In this document: piece after piece, positions 34,992 through 44,507 of the stretch
Position numbering within the stretch: the first letter of the stretch is position 1
Layout of the letters: every line of letters begins with the position of its first letter
The notes under the pieces: generated by a model
The model's input: only the letters and a program-made list of their open reading frames with translations
What the model was told of the DNA's origin: nothing
Database searches by the model: none
Translations under genes and position numbers: made by a program
NCBI RefSeq assembly: GCF_032051575.1
Contig: NZ_DAMBYD010000004.1
Coordinates: 248,001-312,000, forward strand
Source: Aminipila sp032051575
GTDB taxonomy: Bacteria > Bacillota > Clostridia > Peptostreptococcales > Anaerovoracaceae
Direction of reading: 5' to 3'
DNA length: 64,000 nt

Positions 34992-35981
34992 TCAGCTAGA
35001 TATTGGCAATATTAACAAGGAAGATAATATTTTTCCGATGGCTAGAGATATGAATATACAGAAAAACCAAATTGCAATAACAATCAATTTATTTTCATGC
35101 TTAAATAAAATAATCATTGAAGCAAGACAGGGAACAAATAAAGTAAGCATTACGGTACATATAAAAATTTGAGGGTCTGTAAAACTGCCATTTGAAAATA
35201 AGGACAACAGACTGGAAGCGCCTAAATCTTTTTTTATAATGCTTAAGATAAAAATGGTTGCTGAGTCTGCAGGAAGATGCAAAAAGTTACAAAAAAGCGG
35301 TGCGGAAAAGGTGCATAGCTTATGTATATAGCCACAATAATTTAATATAGAAACAATGATGTTACCGATGGCAAAAGGTACAGCGGTTTCTATTAGAAAT
35401 CCAATGCTGTTACGAAGTGACTTGAATAGAAGCGGCAAGAGTTTAGGCATGAAAAAATAATATCTACATTTAAATCTACATTTCGATGACTGGCTGCAAT
35501 GAGAGAACGTATCATTAGGGAAAAATAAATTTAAGATATAGCTTAGAAATAAAAATATCGAAAGTATAATCAATGTATAAGCAATTAGATAATTTTTACT
35601 GGTTTGAAATAGTAAGACTGAATTGATAACTAACTGAGCAGAGCAGGGAATAATCATACAAAGAAGAATTTGTGCAATTCTTCGCTCCCGTTTATTGCTG
35701 GTTAACTGTAAGGCACCTAATGCTACAGTAACACAGCCAAAACCCAGCAGGAGCGGCAATAGGGTATTGGAGGATAGTCCAAATTTATTCAGTATCCTGT
35801 CTACTTTTGAGGAAGCAATTCTTAACAAATTTGATTCCAGTAAAAATAACTGTAAAAGGTAGAATGACGTTATAATTGGAAATAAAATTTTGAATAAAAA
35901 ATAGGGTACCATGGTGAGCAATCCGAAATCACCATAAAGGGTGTACTGGATTAAAGAATGCAGGTTATTTGTCATATTCAT
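34992..35981 (-). CDS. FeoB-like ferrous iron permease without the G-protein domain
   Basis: 329 residues, strongly hydrophobic, about eight membrane segments. It carries both gate signatures of the FeoB membrane domain: LLGFGCVTVALGALQLTSNK with RRIAQILLCMIIPCSAQL (FeoB has GFGCNVPA...PCSARLP), and near the end TLFVPCLASMIILFKHE (FeoB TLYVPCIAT). The GTPase (G1-G5), GDI and FeoA parts of full FeoB of 650-800 residues are absent, and the protein begins almost at the first membrane segment. In the first gate NVP is changed to VTV. A Cys-rich basic insert (CSQSSKCRFKCRYYF) lies mid-protein. It may be an independent permease or work with a G protein encoded elsewhere; iron specificity is inference. 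The possible start at 35975 is equally likely. Confidence 0.75.
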   Translation of the reverse strand: MNMTNNLHSLIQYTLYGDFGLLTMVPYFLFKILFPIITSFYLLQLFLLESNLLRIASSKVDRILNKFGLSSNTLLPLLLGFGCVTVALGALQLTSNKRERRIAQILLCMIIPCSAQLVINSVLLFQTSKNYLIAYTLIILSIFLFLSYILNLFFPNDTFSHCSQSSKCRFKCRYYFFMPKLLPLLFKSLRNSIGFLIETAVPFAIGNIIVSILNYCGYIHKLCTFSAPLFCNFLHLPADSATIFILSIIKKDLGASSLLSLFSNGSFTDPQIFICTVMLTLFVPCLASMIILFKHENKLIVIAIWFFCIFISLAIGKILSSLLILPISS

Positions 35982-36072
35982 TTTGGGTTTTTAAACCTCC
36001 TAATTTGTGGTATACTTATATAGACAATATGCATGATATATTGATTGCAGAATAAGAAAGGCGGATAGATTT

Positions 36073-37389
36073 ATGAGTTCAATGATAAGCATGGCATTTA
36101 TTGGAGGCATGAGCTTATTATTTATTGCGATAAATATATATATATATATATCTATGAAAGGCCAGATATTACATATTAACGAAAAGTCTGAAAAAGATAT
36201 GAATCAAATAAGGTTAGAATTAGTAAGCGAAATTAAATCATCCAGACAGGAAACGATGCAGTTTATACAAGGCAGTTTTAAAGCTATGGGGGATATGGTT
36301 GCTGGCAATCAGAAAGAATCTGCTGAAGCACAGGATATGCGGCTGGCACAGTTAAACAGACAGTTTAATGATATGGCTATGCTAAATGAGCATAAACTGG
36401 AAAACATTCGTAAAACTATGGAAACAAGGCTGGCAGCATTACAGGAAGAAAATAAAAATCAGCTAGACCAAATGAGAAATACTGTGGATGAAAAGCTGCA
36501 GAAAACCTTAGAGGATAGAATAAGCCAGTCCTTTAAACTTGTAAGCGAAAGATTGGAACAAGTTTATAAAGGACTTGGTGAAATGCAGGCATTAGCTTCT
36601 GGGGTGGGAGATCTAAAGAAAGTTCTGTCCAATGTTAAGACTAGAGGAATCTTAGGGGAAATACAGCTTGGAGCTATACTTGAACAAATACTATCAAAAG
36701 AGCAATACGAAGAAAATATAAGAACCAAAAGCAGTGGAACTGAAAGAGTTGAGTTTGCAATAAAACTTCCTGGAGATCAGGATGGCGTGGTTTATTTACC
36801 TATAGATGCTAAATTCCCTGGAGATGCGTATACTAAGCTTGTAGAAGCATATGATTCAGGTAATGCTGCAGAAATTGATGAAGCAGCAAAGAATTTGGAA
36901 AGAGCCATAAAGAAAGCAGCAAAGGATATTCATGAGAAGTATGTAGAGCCACCTGCAACTACTGACTTTGCTATCATGTTTTTACCTTTTGAAGGGCTTT
37001 ATGCAGAAGTGGTTAGAAGAGGCATGGTTGAGGTACTGCAGAGAGAATACAAAATTAGTATTGCAGGACCTACTACGATGGCTGCACTTCTTAACAGTTT
37101 ACAAATGGGATTTAAAACTCTTGCGATACAAAAACATTCCAGTCAAGTCTGGGATATTTTAGGGGCGGTTAAAACAGAGTTTGATAAGTTTGGTAATGTT
37201 CTGGAAGCAACTCAGCAGAGAATTAATCAAGCAAATGCTGAGTTGGATAAGCTGATTGGAACAAGGACTAGAAGTATTCAAAGAAAACTTAGAGGTATTA
37301 CTAGTTTAAGTGAATTGGAAAGCACATCTATATTAGAATTAGAATCAAACAATTTAATTGGATATTTAAATGATGAAGAAGAGGAATAA
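36073..37389 (+). CDS. rmuC: RmuC-family DNA recombination protein
   Basis: 438 residues: N-terminal membrane anchor at about 5-25, a long coiled coil at about 30-170, then the RmuC nuclease-like domain (VKTRGILGEIQLGAILEQIL, YLPIDAKFPGDAY, DFAIMFLPFEGLYAEV, the Gly-Pro-Thr-Thr motif in ISIAGPTTMAALLNSL). RmuC limits inversions between short inverted repeats in E. coli. The membrane segment is coded by an (AT)9 tract giving IYIYIYI. It starts a long run of plus-strand genes with small gaps; the next gene begins 6 bases after the stop. A -10-like TATACT lies at 36011-36016. Confidence 0.93.
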   Translation: MSSMISMAFIGGMSLLFIAINIYIYISMKGQILHINEKSEKDMNQIRLELVSEIKSSRQETMQFIQGSFKAMGDMVAGNQKESAEAQDMRLAQLNRQFNDMAMLNEHKLENIRKTMETRLAALQEENKNQLDQMRNTVDEKLQKTLEDRISQSFKLVSERLEQVYKGLGEMQALASGVGDLKKVLSNVKTRGILGEIQLGAILEQILSKEQYEENIRTKSSGTERVEFAIKLPGDQDGVVYLPIDAKFPGDAYTKLVEAYDSGNAAEIDEAAKNLERAIKKAAKDIHEKYVEPPATTDFAIMFLPFEGLYAEVVRRGMVEVLQREYKISIAGPTTMAALLNSLQMGFKTLAIQKHSSQVWDILGAVKTEFDKFGNVLEATQQRINQANAELDKLIGTRTRSIQRKLRGITSLSELESTSILELESNNLIGYLNDEEEE

Positions 37390-37395
37390 ACGTAG

Positions 37396-38091
37396 ATGAA
37401 GATTTTTGCTATTGCGGATTTACATTTATCTTTTGATGAACGTGTGCAGAAACCCATGGATATCTATGGTGGACAGTGGTTGAATCATACGGATAGATTA
37501 AAGGAAAACTGGGAAGAAACAATTACAAAAGAGGATATTGTTTTAATTCCAGGCGATATATCCTGGGCATTAAAAAAGGAAGAGGCACTGGTGGATTTAG
37601 AGTGGATTCAGGAACTGCCAGGTAGAAAGATACTCACAAAGGGTAATCATGATCTTTGGTGGACGGGTGTAGGAAAATTAAATAAACTTTATGAAAATAT
37701 GATTTTCTTGCAAAATGATTTTTATGCAGCAGGAAATATTGCTATTTGTGGATGCAGGGGCTGGGTATGCCCAGGAAGTGATGAATTTACACTGCATGAT
37801 AATAAAATTTATGAGAGAGAACTCTTGAGACTTGAATTTTCTTTGTCAGCTGCTGAAAAAATGGGTTTTAAAAGAATTGTGGGTATGATGCATTATCCAC
37901 CTACTAATGATCGAATGCAAAACTCCGGCTTTACAGAACTGTTTTCAAAATATGGTGTGGAGAGAGTAGTTTATGGACATCTACATGGAAAAGACGGGTA
38001 TAAAAATGGATTGAAAGGTATAATGAATGGCGTAGAGTATAGTCTAACCTCGTTGGATTATTTACAATGCAAGCCACTGCAAATATTATAA
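37396..38091 (+). CDS. Metallophosphoesterase
   Basis: 231 residues with the calcineurin-like metal motifs: ADLHLSF near 7-13, GDISWALK near 55, GNHDLWW near 82, and MHYPP plus GHLHGKDG toward the C-terminus. These proteins hydrolyse phosphomonoesters or diesters with two metal ions; the natural substrate is not evident. The gene lies between rmuC and deoB with 6- and 16-base gaps, so it belongs to the same transcript. The spacing suggests translation directly after rmuC, with only a weak ribosome binding site (AGAGGAATAAACGTAG). Confidence 0.9.
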   Translation: MKIFAIADLHLSFDERVQKPMDIYGGQWLNHTDRLKENWEETITKEDIVLIPGDISWALKKEEALVDLEWIQELPGRKILTKGNHDLWWTGVGKLNKLYENMIFLQNDFYAAGNIAICGCRGWVCPGSDEFTLHDNKIYERELLRLEFSLSAAEKMGFKRIVGMMHYPPTNDRMQNSGFTELFSKYGVERVVYGHLHGKDGYKNGLKGIMNGVEYSLTSLDYLQCKPLQIL

Positions 38092-38107
38092 AAAGGGAGA
38101 GTGCGAA

Positions 38108-39283
38108 ATGAAGAGAGTAACATTAATCGTTTTAGACAGTTTAGGAATAGGTGAACTTCCAGATGCAGAAAGCTATGGAGACAAAGGGGCTGATACATTT
38201 GGACACATTGTAGATCATATGGAGAATTTTAATATACCGAATTTAAGAAAGCTAGGTTTTGGAAATATTCAAGGAGCAGCCCAGGGCAGACTTGCTGTAG
38301 ATACTCCTTTAGGAGCTTTTGGGAAACTAAAAGAAAAATCAAAAGGAAAGGATACTATTACAGGACATTGGGAAATAGCAGGCCTTTATACAGAAGTACC
38401 ATTTAAGACTTATCCGGATGGCTTTCCAAAGGATTTTATGAAAGCTTATGAAGAAGCGATAGGTGTTGAAACTTTAGGAAATTATGCAGCATCTGGCACT
38501 GAGATTATTGAGGAATTAGGACCTGAGCATGAGACTACAGGGAAACCAATAATTTACACTTCTGCCGATAGTGTATTTCAGATTGCAGCAAATACAGCAG
38601 TGATTCCGCTAAAAAGGTTATATGAAATTTGTGAAATTGCAAGAAAAATGCTGGTAGGTGATGTGGCTTGTGGAAGGGTTATAGCAAGGCCTTATATAAT
38701 AGATGAAAAAGGAAACAGAACCAGAACCTCTGAACGAAAAGATTATGCAGTTTCGCCCACAGGTAAGACGGTTTTAGATCATGTTAAGGCTGCTGGTAAA
38801 ACAGTTTATGCCATAGGTAAGATTAGTGATATTTTTAATGGTCATGGTGTGGCTACTTCCGTCCATACGGACAACAATATGGACGGAGTGGATAAAACAA
38901 TAGAAGCCCTGAAACAAGACTTTGAAGGATTCATATTTACTAACCTAGTAGACTTTGACTCAAAGTATGGGCATAGAAGAGATGCAATAGGATATGGGAA
39001 AGCAATTGAGGAGTTTGACGAAAGGATTCCAGAGATTATATCTGCTATGGGTGAAGAGGATGTTTTGATGCTTTGTGCTGACCATGGAAATGATCCTGTT
39101 CATGCAGGCTGGGATCATACCCGAGAACATATTCCTGTTGTTGTTTATGGAAAAGAAGTGAAAGAAGGAACCGATTTGGGAGTCAGGGAATCTTTTGCGG
39201 ATATTGGCGCAACTATATCAGAAATTCTTAACGTAGACAAAACTGAAATTGGTAAAAGTTTCTTATCTTTATTAAAGGCATAG
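38108..39283 (+). CDS. deoB: Phosphopentomutase
   Basis: 391 residues, the usual DeoB length. Alkaline-phosphatase superfamily motifs are clear: LIVLDSLGIGELPDAESYGD at the start, the nucleophile region GKDTITGHWEIAG near 85-97, and the metal site CADHGNDPVHAGWDHTREH near 325-343. It interconverts ribose-1-phosphate or deoxyribose-1-phosphate and the 5-phosphates, linking nucleoside breakdown to sugar metabolism. It is followed by pyrimidine-nucleoside phosphorylase, which makes its substrate. AAAGGGAGA precedes the ATG. Confidence 0.97.
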   Translation: MKRVTLIVLDSLGIGELPDAESYGDKGADTFGHIVDHMENFNIPNLRKLGFGNIQGAAQGRLAVDTPLGAFGKLKEKSKGKDTITGHWEIAGLYTEVPFKTYPDGFPKDFMKAYEEAIGVETLGNYAASGTEIIEELGPEHETTGKPIIYTSADSVFQIAANTAVIPLKRLYEICEIARKMLVGDVACGRVIARPYIIDEKGNRTRTSERKDYAVSPTGKTVLDHVKAAGKTVYAIGKISDIFNGHGVATSVHTDNNMDGVDKTIEALKQDFEGFIFTNLVDFDSKYGHRRDAIGYGKAIEEFDERIPEIISAMGEEDVLMLCADHGNDPVHAGWDHTREHIPVVVYGKEVKEGTDLGVRESFADIGATISEILNVDKTEIGKSFLSLLKA

Positions 39284-39306
39284 ATATGAATCAAGGGGGA
39301 AATAGT

Positions 39307-40611
39307 ATGAATATGAATGATATCATTGGCAAAAAGCGTGATGGTGGTAAGCTTAACCAAGAAGAGATTGAGTACTTTGTTTCAGGATATACAGATGGTA
39401 GTATACCAGATTATCAGGCATCAGCTTTACTAATGGCTATTTACTTACAAAAGATGGATAAAGAAGAGACTTTTCATTTAACCCGTGCTATGAAATGTTC
39501 GGGTGATGTAATAGACTTGTCTGGAATTGAAGGAATTAAGGTAGATAAGCATAGTACTGGTGGAGTAGGTGACAAAACTACATTAGTTGTGGCACCTCTA
39601 GCCGCTGCCTGCGGGGTACCCATTGCAAAAATGAGCGGAAGAGGCTTAGGCTTTACGGGTGGTACAGTTGATAAAATGGAATCAATACCTGGTTTTCAGA
39701 CTACAGTTGAAGCGGATAAGTTTATGGAACAGGTAAATACTATTGGCCTTTCTGTAATTGGGCAGACTGCACATATTGCACCTGCAGATAAAAAAATTTA
39801 CGCACTTAGGGACGTAACGGCTACAGTGGGCAATATGAGTCTGATATCTTCAAGTATTATGAGTAAGAAGCTGGCTTCAGGTAGTGATGCGATTGTTCTG
39901 GACGTAAAGTGTGGCGATGGCGCCTTTATGGAAAATTTTGAAGATGCTTGTATCTTGGGAAAAATGATGGTTGAGATTGGAAATGCTGACCATAAAAAAA
40001 CAATTGCTGTAATCACAGATATGAATCAGCCTTTAGGAAAGGCTGTGGGAAACAGCCTTGAAGTAATTGAAGCGATTGATACGTTAAAGGGCAAAGGACC
40101 AAGTGATATCACAGAACTTTCCCTTACTCTGGCAGGAATTATGATTTTTGCAGGAGGCAAGGCTGAAAGCAAAGAGCAGGGATATGAAATGGCTAAACAC
40201 GCACTTGAAAGTGGCGAAGCCTTGAACAAACTGTCTGAGTTTATTGAAGGGCAAGGTGGAAATCCTGAAATTTTAAATGATTATAGCAAGTTTCCTCAGC
40301 ATACATGCACAAAAGAAATTGCTTGTCATAAATCAGGTTATGTAAACAAAATTGCAGCGAAGGCTATTGGACTGGCTTCTCAACATTCTGGGGCAGGTAG
40401 AGCAACTAAAGAAGATACCATTGACTTATCTGCAGGAATATATCTTCATAAGAAGGTTGGTGACAAAGTATCTAAAGGAGAAGTTTTGGCAACGGTTTAT
40501 GGAACTGATGTTGAAAAAGTGGCAAAAAGTGTAGAAGAAGCAGAAAAAGCTTTTATTATTTCAGAGAATGCACCTAAAAAAGAAGAATTGATTAAAAAGA
40601 TTATAATTTAG
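39307..40611 (+). CDS. pdp: Pyrimidine-nucleoside phosphorylase
   Basis: 434 residues from ATG 39307, chosen because AAGGGGGAAA sits just upstream and the resulting start (MNMNDIIGKKRDG) matches family length; an ATG at 39286 would add seven unlikely residues. Signature KVDKHSTGGVGDKTTLV near 82-98 and SGRGLGFTGGTVDK near 117-130 bind phosphate and base; a C-terminal biotinyl-like domain follows (HKKVGDKVSKGEVLATVYG). It cleaves uridine, thymidine and deoxyuridine with phosphate. Together with deoB it forms a nucleoside salvage or catabolism pair. Confidence 0.96.
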   Translation: MNMNDIIGKKRDGGKLNQEEIEYFVSGYTDGSIPDYQASALLMAIYLQKMDKEETFHLTRAMKCSGDVIDLSGIEGIKVDKHSTGGVGDKTTLVVAPLAAACGVPIAKMSGRGLGFTGGTVDKMESIPGFQTTVEADKFMEQVNTIGLSVIGQTAHIAPADKKIYALRDVTATVGNMSLISSSIMSKKLASGSDAIVLDVKCGDGAFMENFEDACILGKMMVEIGNADHKKTIAVITDMNQPLGKAVGNSLEVIEAIDTLKGKGPSDITELSLTLAGIMIFAGGKAESKEQGYEMAKHALESGEALNKLSEFIEGQGGNPEILNDYSKFPQHTCTKEIACHKSGYVNKIAAKAIGLASQHSGAGRATKEDTIDLSAGIYLHKKVGDKVSKGEVLATVYGTDVEKVAKSVEEAEKAFIISENAPKKEELIKKIII

Positions 40612-40640
40612 GATTTAGTTAATCTGGAACAGGAGTATAT

Positions 40641-41588
40641 ATGACAATAAAACGGTTTTCGAGGGCTGTAATTAAAGCTATTTCCAAAACTGAATTTGAT
40701 ATAAAAAAAACGTATCAGATTGAGAGGTCTATAAAGAACTTTAAAGTCCCTCTTTTGATGCATATATATAAAAGATGGAACTATAAAGTCTACACAGGTA
40801 ATCGGGAAATCCTTACAAGAGTATTTAATCCTAAATCGGGAGAACCAGAAAATACTATTATTTTTTTTCATGGTGGAGGATGGGTTACTGAAACTATAGA
40901 TAGTTATAACAATGTATGCAAACATCTTTCTAAACACACAAATTGTATTGTTATTTCTGTTGAATACCGATTAGCACCAGAGCACCCCTTTCCCCAAGGC
41001 TTGGAAGACTGCTATGCAGTAGCTAAGCTGGCACATGACAAACAGAAAGAAGAGAATTTATTACCCGGGAAAATAATTCTGATGGGAGATAGTGCAGGTG
41101 GTAATCTAGCGGCTGCAGTATCATTAAGAGCAAGAGACAGAGGAGAATTTAAAGTGGATACACAGATTCTGCTTTATCCTGCGACCTATTGGGATCACAG
41201 TATGATATCACCATTCGATTCCATCAGGGAAAATGGCACAGGATATATACTTACCGCTAAAAGAGTATGTGATTATATGACATTGTATAAAAGAAATGAC
41301 AAAGACTTAATGAATCCATATTTTGCTCCATTGATGGCTGGTGATTTTTCGAACCAACCTAAAACTCTACTGATAACAGCAGAATTTGATCCCCTAAGGG
41401 ATGAAGGAGAAGAATATGGTAAAAGACTTTCTGAGGCTGGAAATGAAGTTAAAATGTATCGAATGAAAGATGCACTTCATGGATTTATAAGCTTAGGACA
41501 ATATAATGTATTTGTCAGGAAAACTTATGGCTTAATAAATACGTTTTTAAATGAAAGAGATGAATCATGTACAAAGGACAAACATTAG
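40641..41588 (+). CDS. Alpha/beta hydrolase of the hormone-sensitive lipase family
   Basis: 315 residues with the HSL-family oxyanion motif FFHGGGWV near 74-81, the nucleophile elbow MGDSAGGNLAAA near 154, the acid in TAEFDPLRDEGEEY near 250 and the His in DALHGFI near 280. It is an esterase or lipase type hydrolase without signal peptide. Its last 22 bases overlap the next gene, a condensation-type acyltransferase, and a zinc-ribbon membrane protein follows. This three-gene order suggests a joint role in making or remodelling an ester, lipid or glycolipid; substrate unknown. Confidence 0.9.
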   Translation: MTIKRFSRAVIKAISKTEFDIKKTYQIERSIKNFKVPLLMHIYKRWNYKVYTGNREILTRVFNPKSGEPENTIIFFHGGGWVTETIDSYNNVCKHLSKHTNCIVISVEYRLAPEHPFPQGLEDCYAVAKLAHDKQKEENLLPGKIILMGDSAGGNLAAAVSLRARDRGEFKVDTQILLYPATYWDHSMISPFDSIRENGTGYILTAKRVCDYMTLYKRNDKDLMNPYFAPLMAGDFSNQPKTLLITAEFDPLRDEGEEYGKRLSEAGNEVKMYRMKDALHGFISLGQYNVFVRKTYGLINTFLNERDESCTKDKH

Positions 41589-42832
41589 AGTGGCTTAAAC
41601 TTGATAATGCAGGAAAGATTTTTCCTTCTACCAGTGGAAAAAGAAATACAAGTGTATTTCGGTTTTCTTGTGAGCTTTATGAAAATGTGGAACCAGAGAA
41701 ACTTCAACAAGCAGTTGAAATGACAATAGAAGAATTTCCACACTTCTTAAGTATTTTAAGAGCCGGAGTTTTTTGGCATTATCTTGAAATCAGTAGATTA
41801 AAACCAAAGGTGCACATAGAGAATAGAGAAATCTGCGGCCCTCTTTTTAGCAAATATAATCAGGGCTTACTATTTGATGTTTCATATTATGGCAACAGAA
41901 TTAATTTAGAGGTATATCATGCTTTGGCAGATGGAACTGGTACTTTGCATTTCTTGAAGACTTTAATCTATAATTATGTTACTTTAATTCATAGACAACT
42001 TAAGGAGGATACTGGGTTAAAGCCACAGTATACGGCACCATATTCTTCAAGAATTGAGGATGGATTTAAAAAATATTATAGAAAAGAAATTAGAAAACGT
42101 TCTTTAAAGCCCCATAAAGCATACAAAGTTAAAGGGAACAAGACTGTTCCTGGGACTTATGTATGCATTGAAGGCATTATGGATTGTAAACAGGTTTTGG
42201 AACTTGCAAAGAGGCATGAAGCTTCATTAACTGTTTTTTTAACAGCACTTTTGGTTAAGGCTATACACATGGAAAGACAGAAATCCAAGGAAAACCAAGA
42301 TATTGTAGTAACAGTACCCGTTGATTTAAGAAACTATTTCCCATCTGAAACTGCAAGAAATTTCTTTGGAAATATTCGTGTTTCATATAATTTTGAAAAA
42401 AGTGGTGAGGAATTAATTGATATAATAGAATCTATAAAAAATGGATTTAAAGAGGAATTAACAGAACAAAAATTAAGTAAAAGGTTAAGCCGGTTAATGT
42501 CTTTTGAAAATCATAAAATTATAAGAATGATACCTTTATTTATGAAGAATTGGATTCTTAAGGTTGTTCGGAGAATATCTGATTCGGAGGAGACCACTGT
42601 GATTTCTAATGTAGGAAAAGTGGAACTGCCTGATAGGCTAAAAAGTTATATAAAGCTGGTCAATGTATATGTGGGGACAAGCGGTATTCAACTTTGTACT
42701 TGCACTTATGAAAATTATTTAAGCATAACTTTTTCTTCAGTATTTTTAGAAACAGATATACAGCGTAACTTTTACAGAAGCCTGACAAAACTAGGTGTAA
42801 AAGTTGAAATTAGAAGTAACATAATGGAATAA
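41567..42832 (+). CDS. Alcohol acetyltransferase/condensation-domain-like acyltransferase
   Basis: 421 residues. The catalytic HxxxDG motif is in EVYHALADGTGTLHFLK near 123-139, and a second core motif resembles DFGWG-type regions only weakly. The fold pattern (two CAT-like halves, VTVPVDLRNYFP near 245, FGNIRVSY near 265) matches chloramphenicol acetyltransferase-like acyltransferases such as alcohol acetyltransferases and PapA-type enzymes, which move an acyl group from a thioester to a hydroxyl or amine. No carrier protein or NRPS is near. It overlaps the preceding hydrolase gene by 22 bases, so the two are translationally linked. The ribosome binding site is weak, which also fits coupling. 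Confidence 0.82.
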   Translation: MYKGQTLEWLKLDNAGKIFPSTSGKRNTSVFRFSCELYENVEPEKLQQAVEMTIEEFPHFLSILRAGVFWHYLEISRLKPKVHIENREICGPLFSKYNQGLLFDVSYYGNRINLEVYHALADGTGTLHFLKTLIYNYVTLIHRQLKEDTGLKPQYTAPYSSRIEDGFKKYYRKEIRKRSLKPHKAYKVKGNKTVPGTYVCIEGIMDCKQVLELAKRHEASLTVFLTALLVKAIHMERQKSKENQDIVVTVPVDLRNYFPSETARNFFGNIRVSYNFEKSGEELIDIIESIKNGFKEELTEQKLSKRLSRLMSFENHKIIRMIPLFMKNWILKVVRRISDSEETTVISNVGKVELPDRLKSYIKLVNVYVGTSGIQLCTCTYENYLSITFSSVFLETDIQRNFYRSLTKLGVKVEIRSNIME

Positions 42833-42851
42833 TGATGAAAGGGAAAGCTTT

Positions 42852-43517
42852 ATGTTGTATTGCGAACATTGTAAAATAGAGGTCACCGGCATTCACCAAA
42901 AGTGCCCATTATGTCATTGTAATCTGACAGGAGAGCCTGAAAATAATTTACCACAATATCCCATGATACGAAATCAGACTAGTAAAATTTATTTAATCTT
43001 TAATTTAATGAAGTTAACTGCAATAGTTGCCTGTGTGATTAGTATTCTTGTAAACTATATTACTTACAAAGAAACCTTATGGTCAATATTTGTAGTTGCT
43101 GGGTTTGCCTGTGGATGGCTTCTTATGGCTATAGGTATAAAGAGAAAGGCGAATTTGATTAAGCTACTGCAGTGGGAACTTTATATCACATGTGGGTTAA
43201 CTGCATTGTGGGACTATTTTACGGGATGGCATGGATGGTCTATCGAATTTGTGTTACCTTGTACCTGCATTGTGTGTATGATTTTAATTTATATTTTGTC
43301 TGCACTTCTGAAAAAGGAACCTAAAGAATATTTGATTTATTTGACTTTAGTTAATATTCTAGGTTTTTTCCCTATATTGTTTTTAATATTAGGATGGTTA
43401 GAAATTGAACTCCCATCAGTGCTTTGTATAGGATGCAGCACTTTATTTTTGATGGGAATATTTTTGTTTAAAAGACAGGCTGCTTATGGTGAATTTAAAA
43501 AGAAACTTCATATATAG
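42852..43517 (+). CDS. Zinc-ribbon membrane protein (DUF6320-like)
   Basis: 221 residues: an N-terminal zinc ribbon with CEHC and CPLC pairs 11 residues apart (residues 4-21), a short linker, then about six membrane segments filling residues 47-205. I associate this layout with DUF6320, commonly found after alcohol acetyltransferase-type genes in clostridia, but that is memory and not a search. It is 19 bases after the acyltransferase gene. Likely a membrane partner for the hydrolase/acyltransferase pair; molecular role unknown. Confidence 0.75.
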   Translation: MLYCEHCKIEVTGIHQKCPLCHCNLTGEPENNLPQYPMIRNQTSKIYLIFNLMKLTAIVACVISILVNYITYKETLWSIFVVAGFACGWLLMAIGIKRKANLIKLLQWELYITCGLTALWDYFTGWHGWSIEFVLPCTCIVCMILIYILSALLKKEPKEYLIYLTLVNILGFFPILFLILGWLEIELPSVLCIGCSTLFLMGIFLFKRQAAYGEFKKKLHI

Positions 43518-43573
43518 TTGCCGTTTAATATAAATTTATAAAATTTACTTTTTGAAAGGAAGGATAAGCGATA

Positions 43574-44491
43574 ATGAATACTATTTTTAATGACTTCCCA
43601 AATCATGATAGATTTAAGTTTCCAGAGGGATTATCAAGGGTCACTGCTGGAAAAGGCGGAGAAGCAATACTTGTGTTTGGCAGTGATAAAACTTTTTTAG
43701 TGGACTGTGGCATGGCCTATTGTGGCGACAGAGTGGTGAGAAACATTGAATTTGCATTAGCTATGAATGACCGTACCACACTTGACGGTATACTATTGTC
43801 TCATACACATTATGATCATATTGGAGCGTTGCCTTATGTGAAAAAAAGATGGCCACAGGTTGTAGTTTATGGGGCAGCAAAGGCAAAAAAGGTGTTTTCA
43901 AGTTCTGGAGCACGTGCTTTAATGAAGGAACTGGGTACAGCGGCAAGAGACTTATATTCTGAATGTAAAAATGAAATATTGACAGAAGGTTTAGAAGTGG
44001 ATGTAGTGGTAGGAGAGGATGACGAAATTTCTATTGGAGATGAATATTTTAAAGTACTTGAAACGAAAGGGCATACAGACTGTTCTTTAACTTATGTTTT
44101 AGAACCAAGAAAAATTATGTTTTCTAGTGAAAGTACAGGGGTTCTGGAAAATCCTCAGTTTGTTCATACTGCTATTTTAAAAAGTTATAAGGATAGCATA
44201 GAATCTGCACTAAAATGCAAAGCCTATGGAGCTAAATTTATAATATGTCCTCATTTTGGAATTTTACCAGATTACTTTACTGATGAATATTTTGACTTAT
44301 ACATTAAAAGCGCAGAATATAAAAAAGACTTTCTTTTGGATTTATATAAAAGAGGTTTTAATGATGAGCAGATACTAGATGAATATACGAAATATCATTG
44401 GTCACAGGGAAGAGCTAATGAACAGCCAAAAGAAGCATTTACAATTAATGCCAAGCATATGATCGATGTAATTTTAAAAGAATTTAATTAG
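43574..44491 (+). CDS. MBL-fold metallo-hydrolase
   Basis: 305 residues with the metallo-beta-lactamase fold signature LLSHTHYDHIGALPY near 73-87, an upstream Asp in FLVDCGMAY, and downstream metal ligands in KGHTDCSLTY near 165 and CPHFGIL near 220. A C-terminal helical extension of about 70 residues is present. These enzymes are mostly thioesterases, glyoxalase II-like or general hydrolases; no specific substrate can be named. GAAAGGAAGG lies upstream. It is followed 16 bases later by a symporter gene, so the two may share a transcript. Confidence 0.88.
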   Translation: MNTIFNDFPNHDRFKFPEGLSRVTAGKGGEAILVFGSDKTFLVDCGMAYCGDRVVRNIEFALAMNDRTTLDGILLSHTHYDHIGALPYVKKRWPQVVVYGAAKAKKVFSSSGARALMKELGTAARDLYSECKNEILTEGLEVDVVVGEDDEISIGDEYFKVLETKGHTDCSLTYVLEPRKIMFSSESTGVLENPQFVHTAILKSYKDSIESALKCKAYGAKFIICPHFGILPDYFTDEYFDLYIKSAEYKKDFLLDLYKRGFNDEQILDEYTKYHWSQGRANEQPKEAFTINAKHMIDVILKEFN

Positions 44492-44507
44492 ATAAAGGGG
44501 ATTTATT

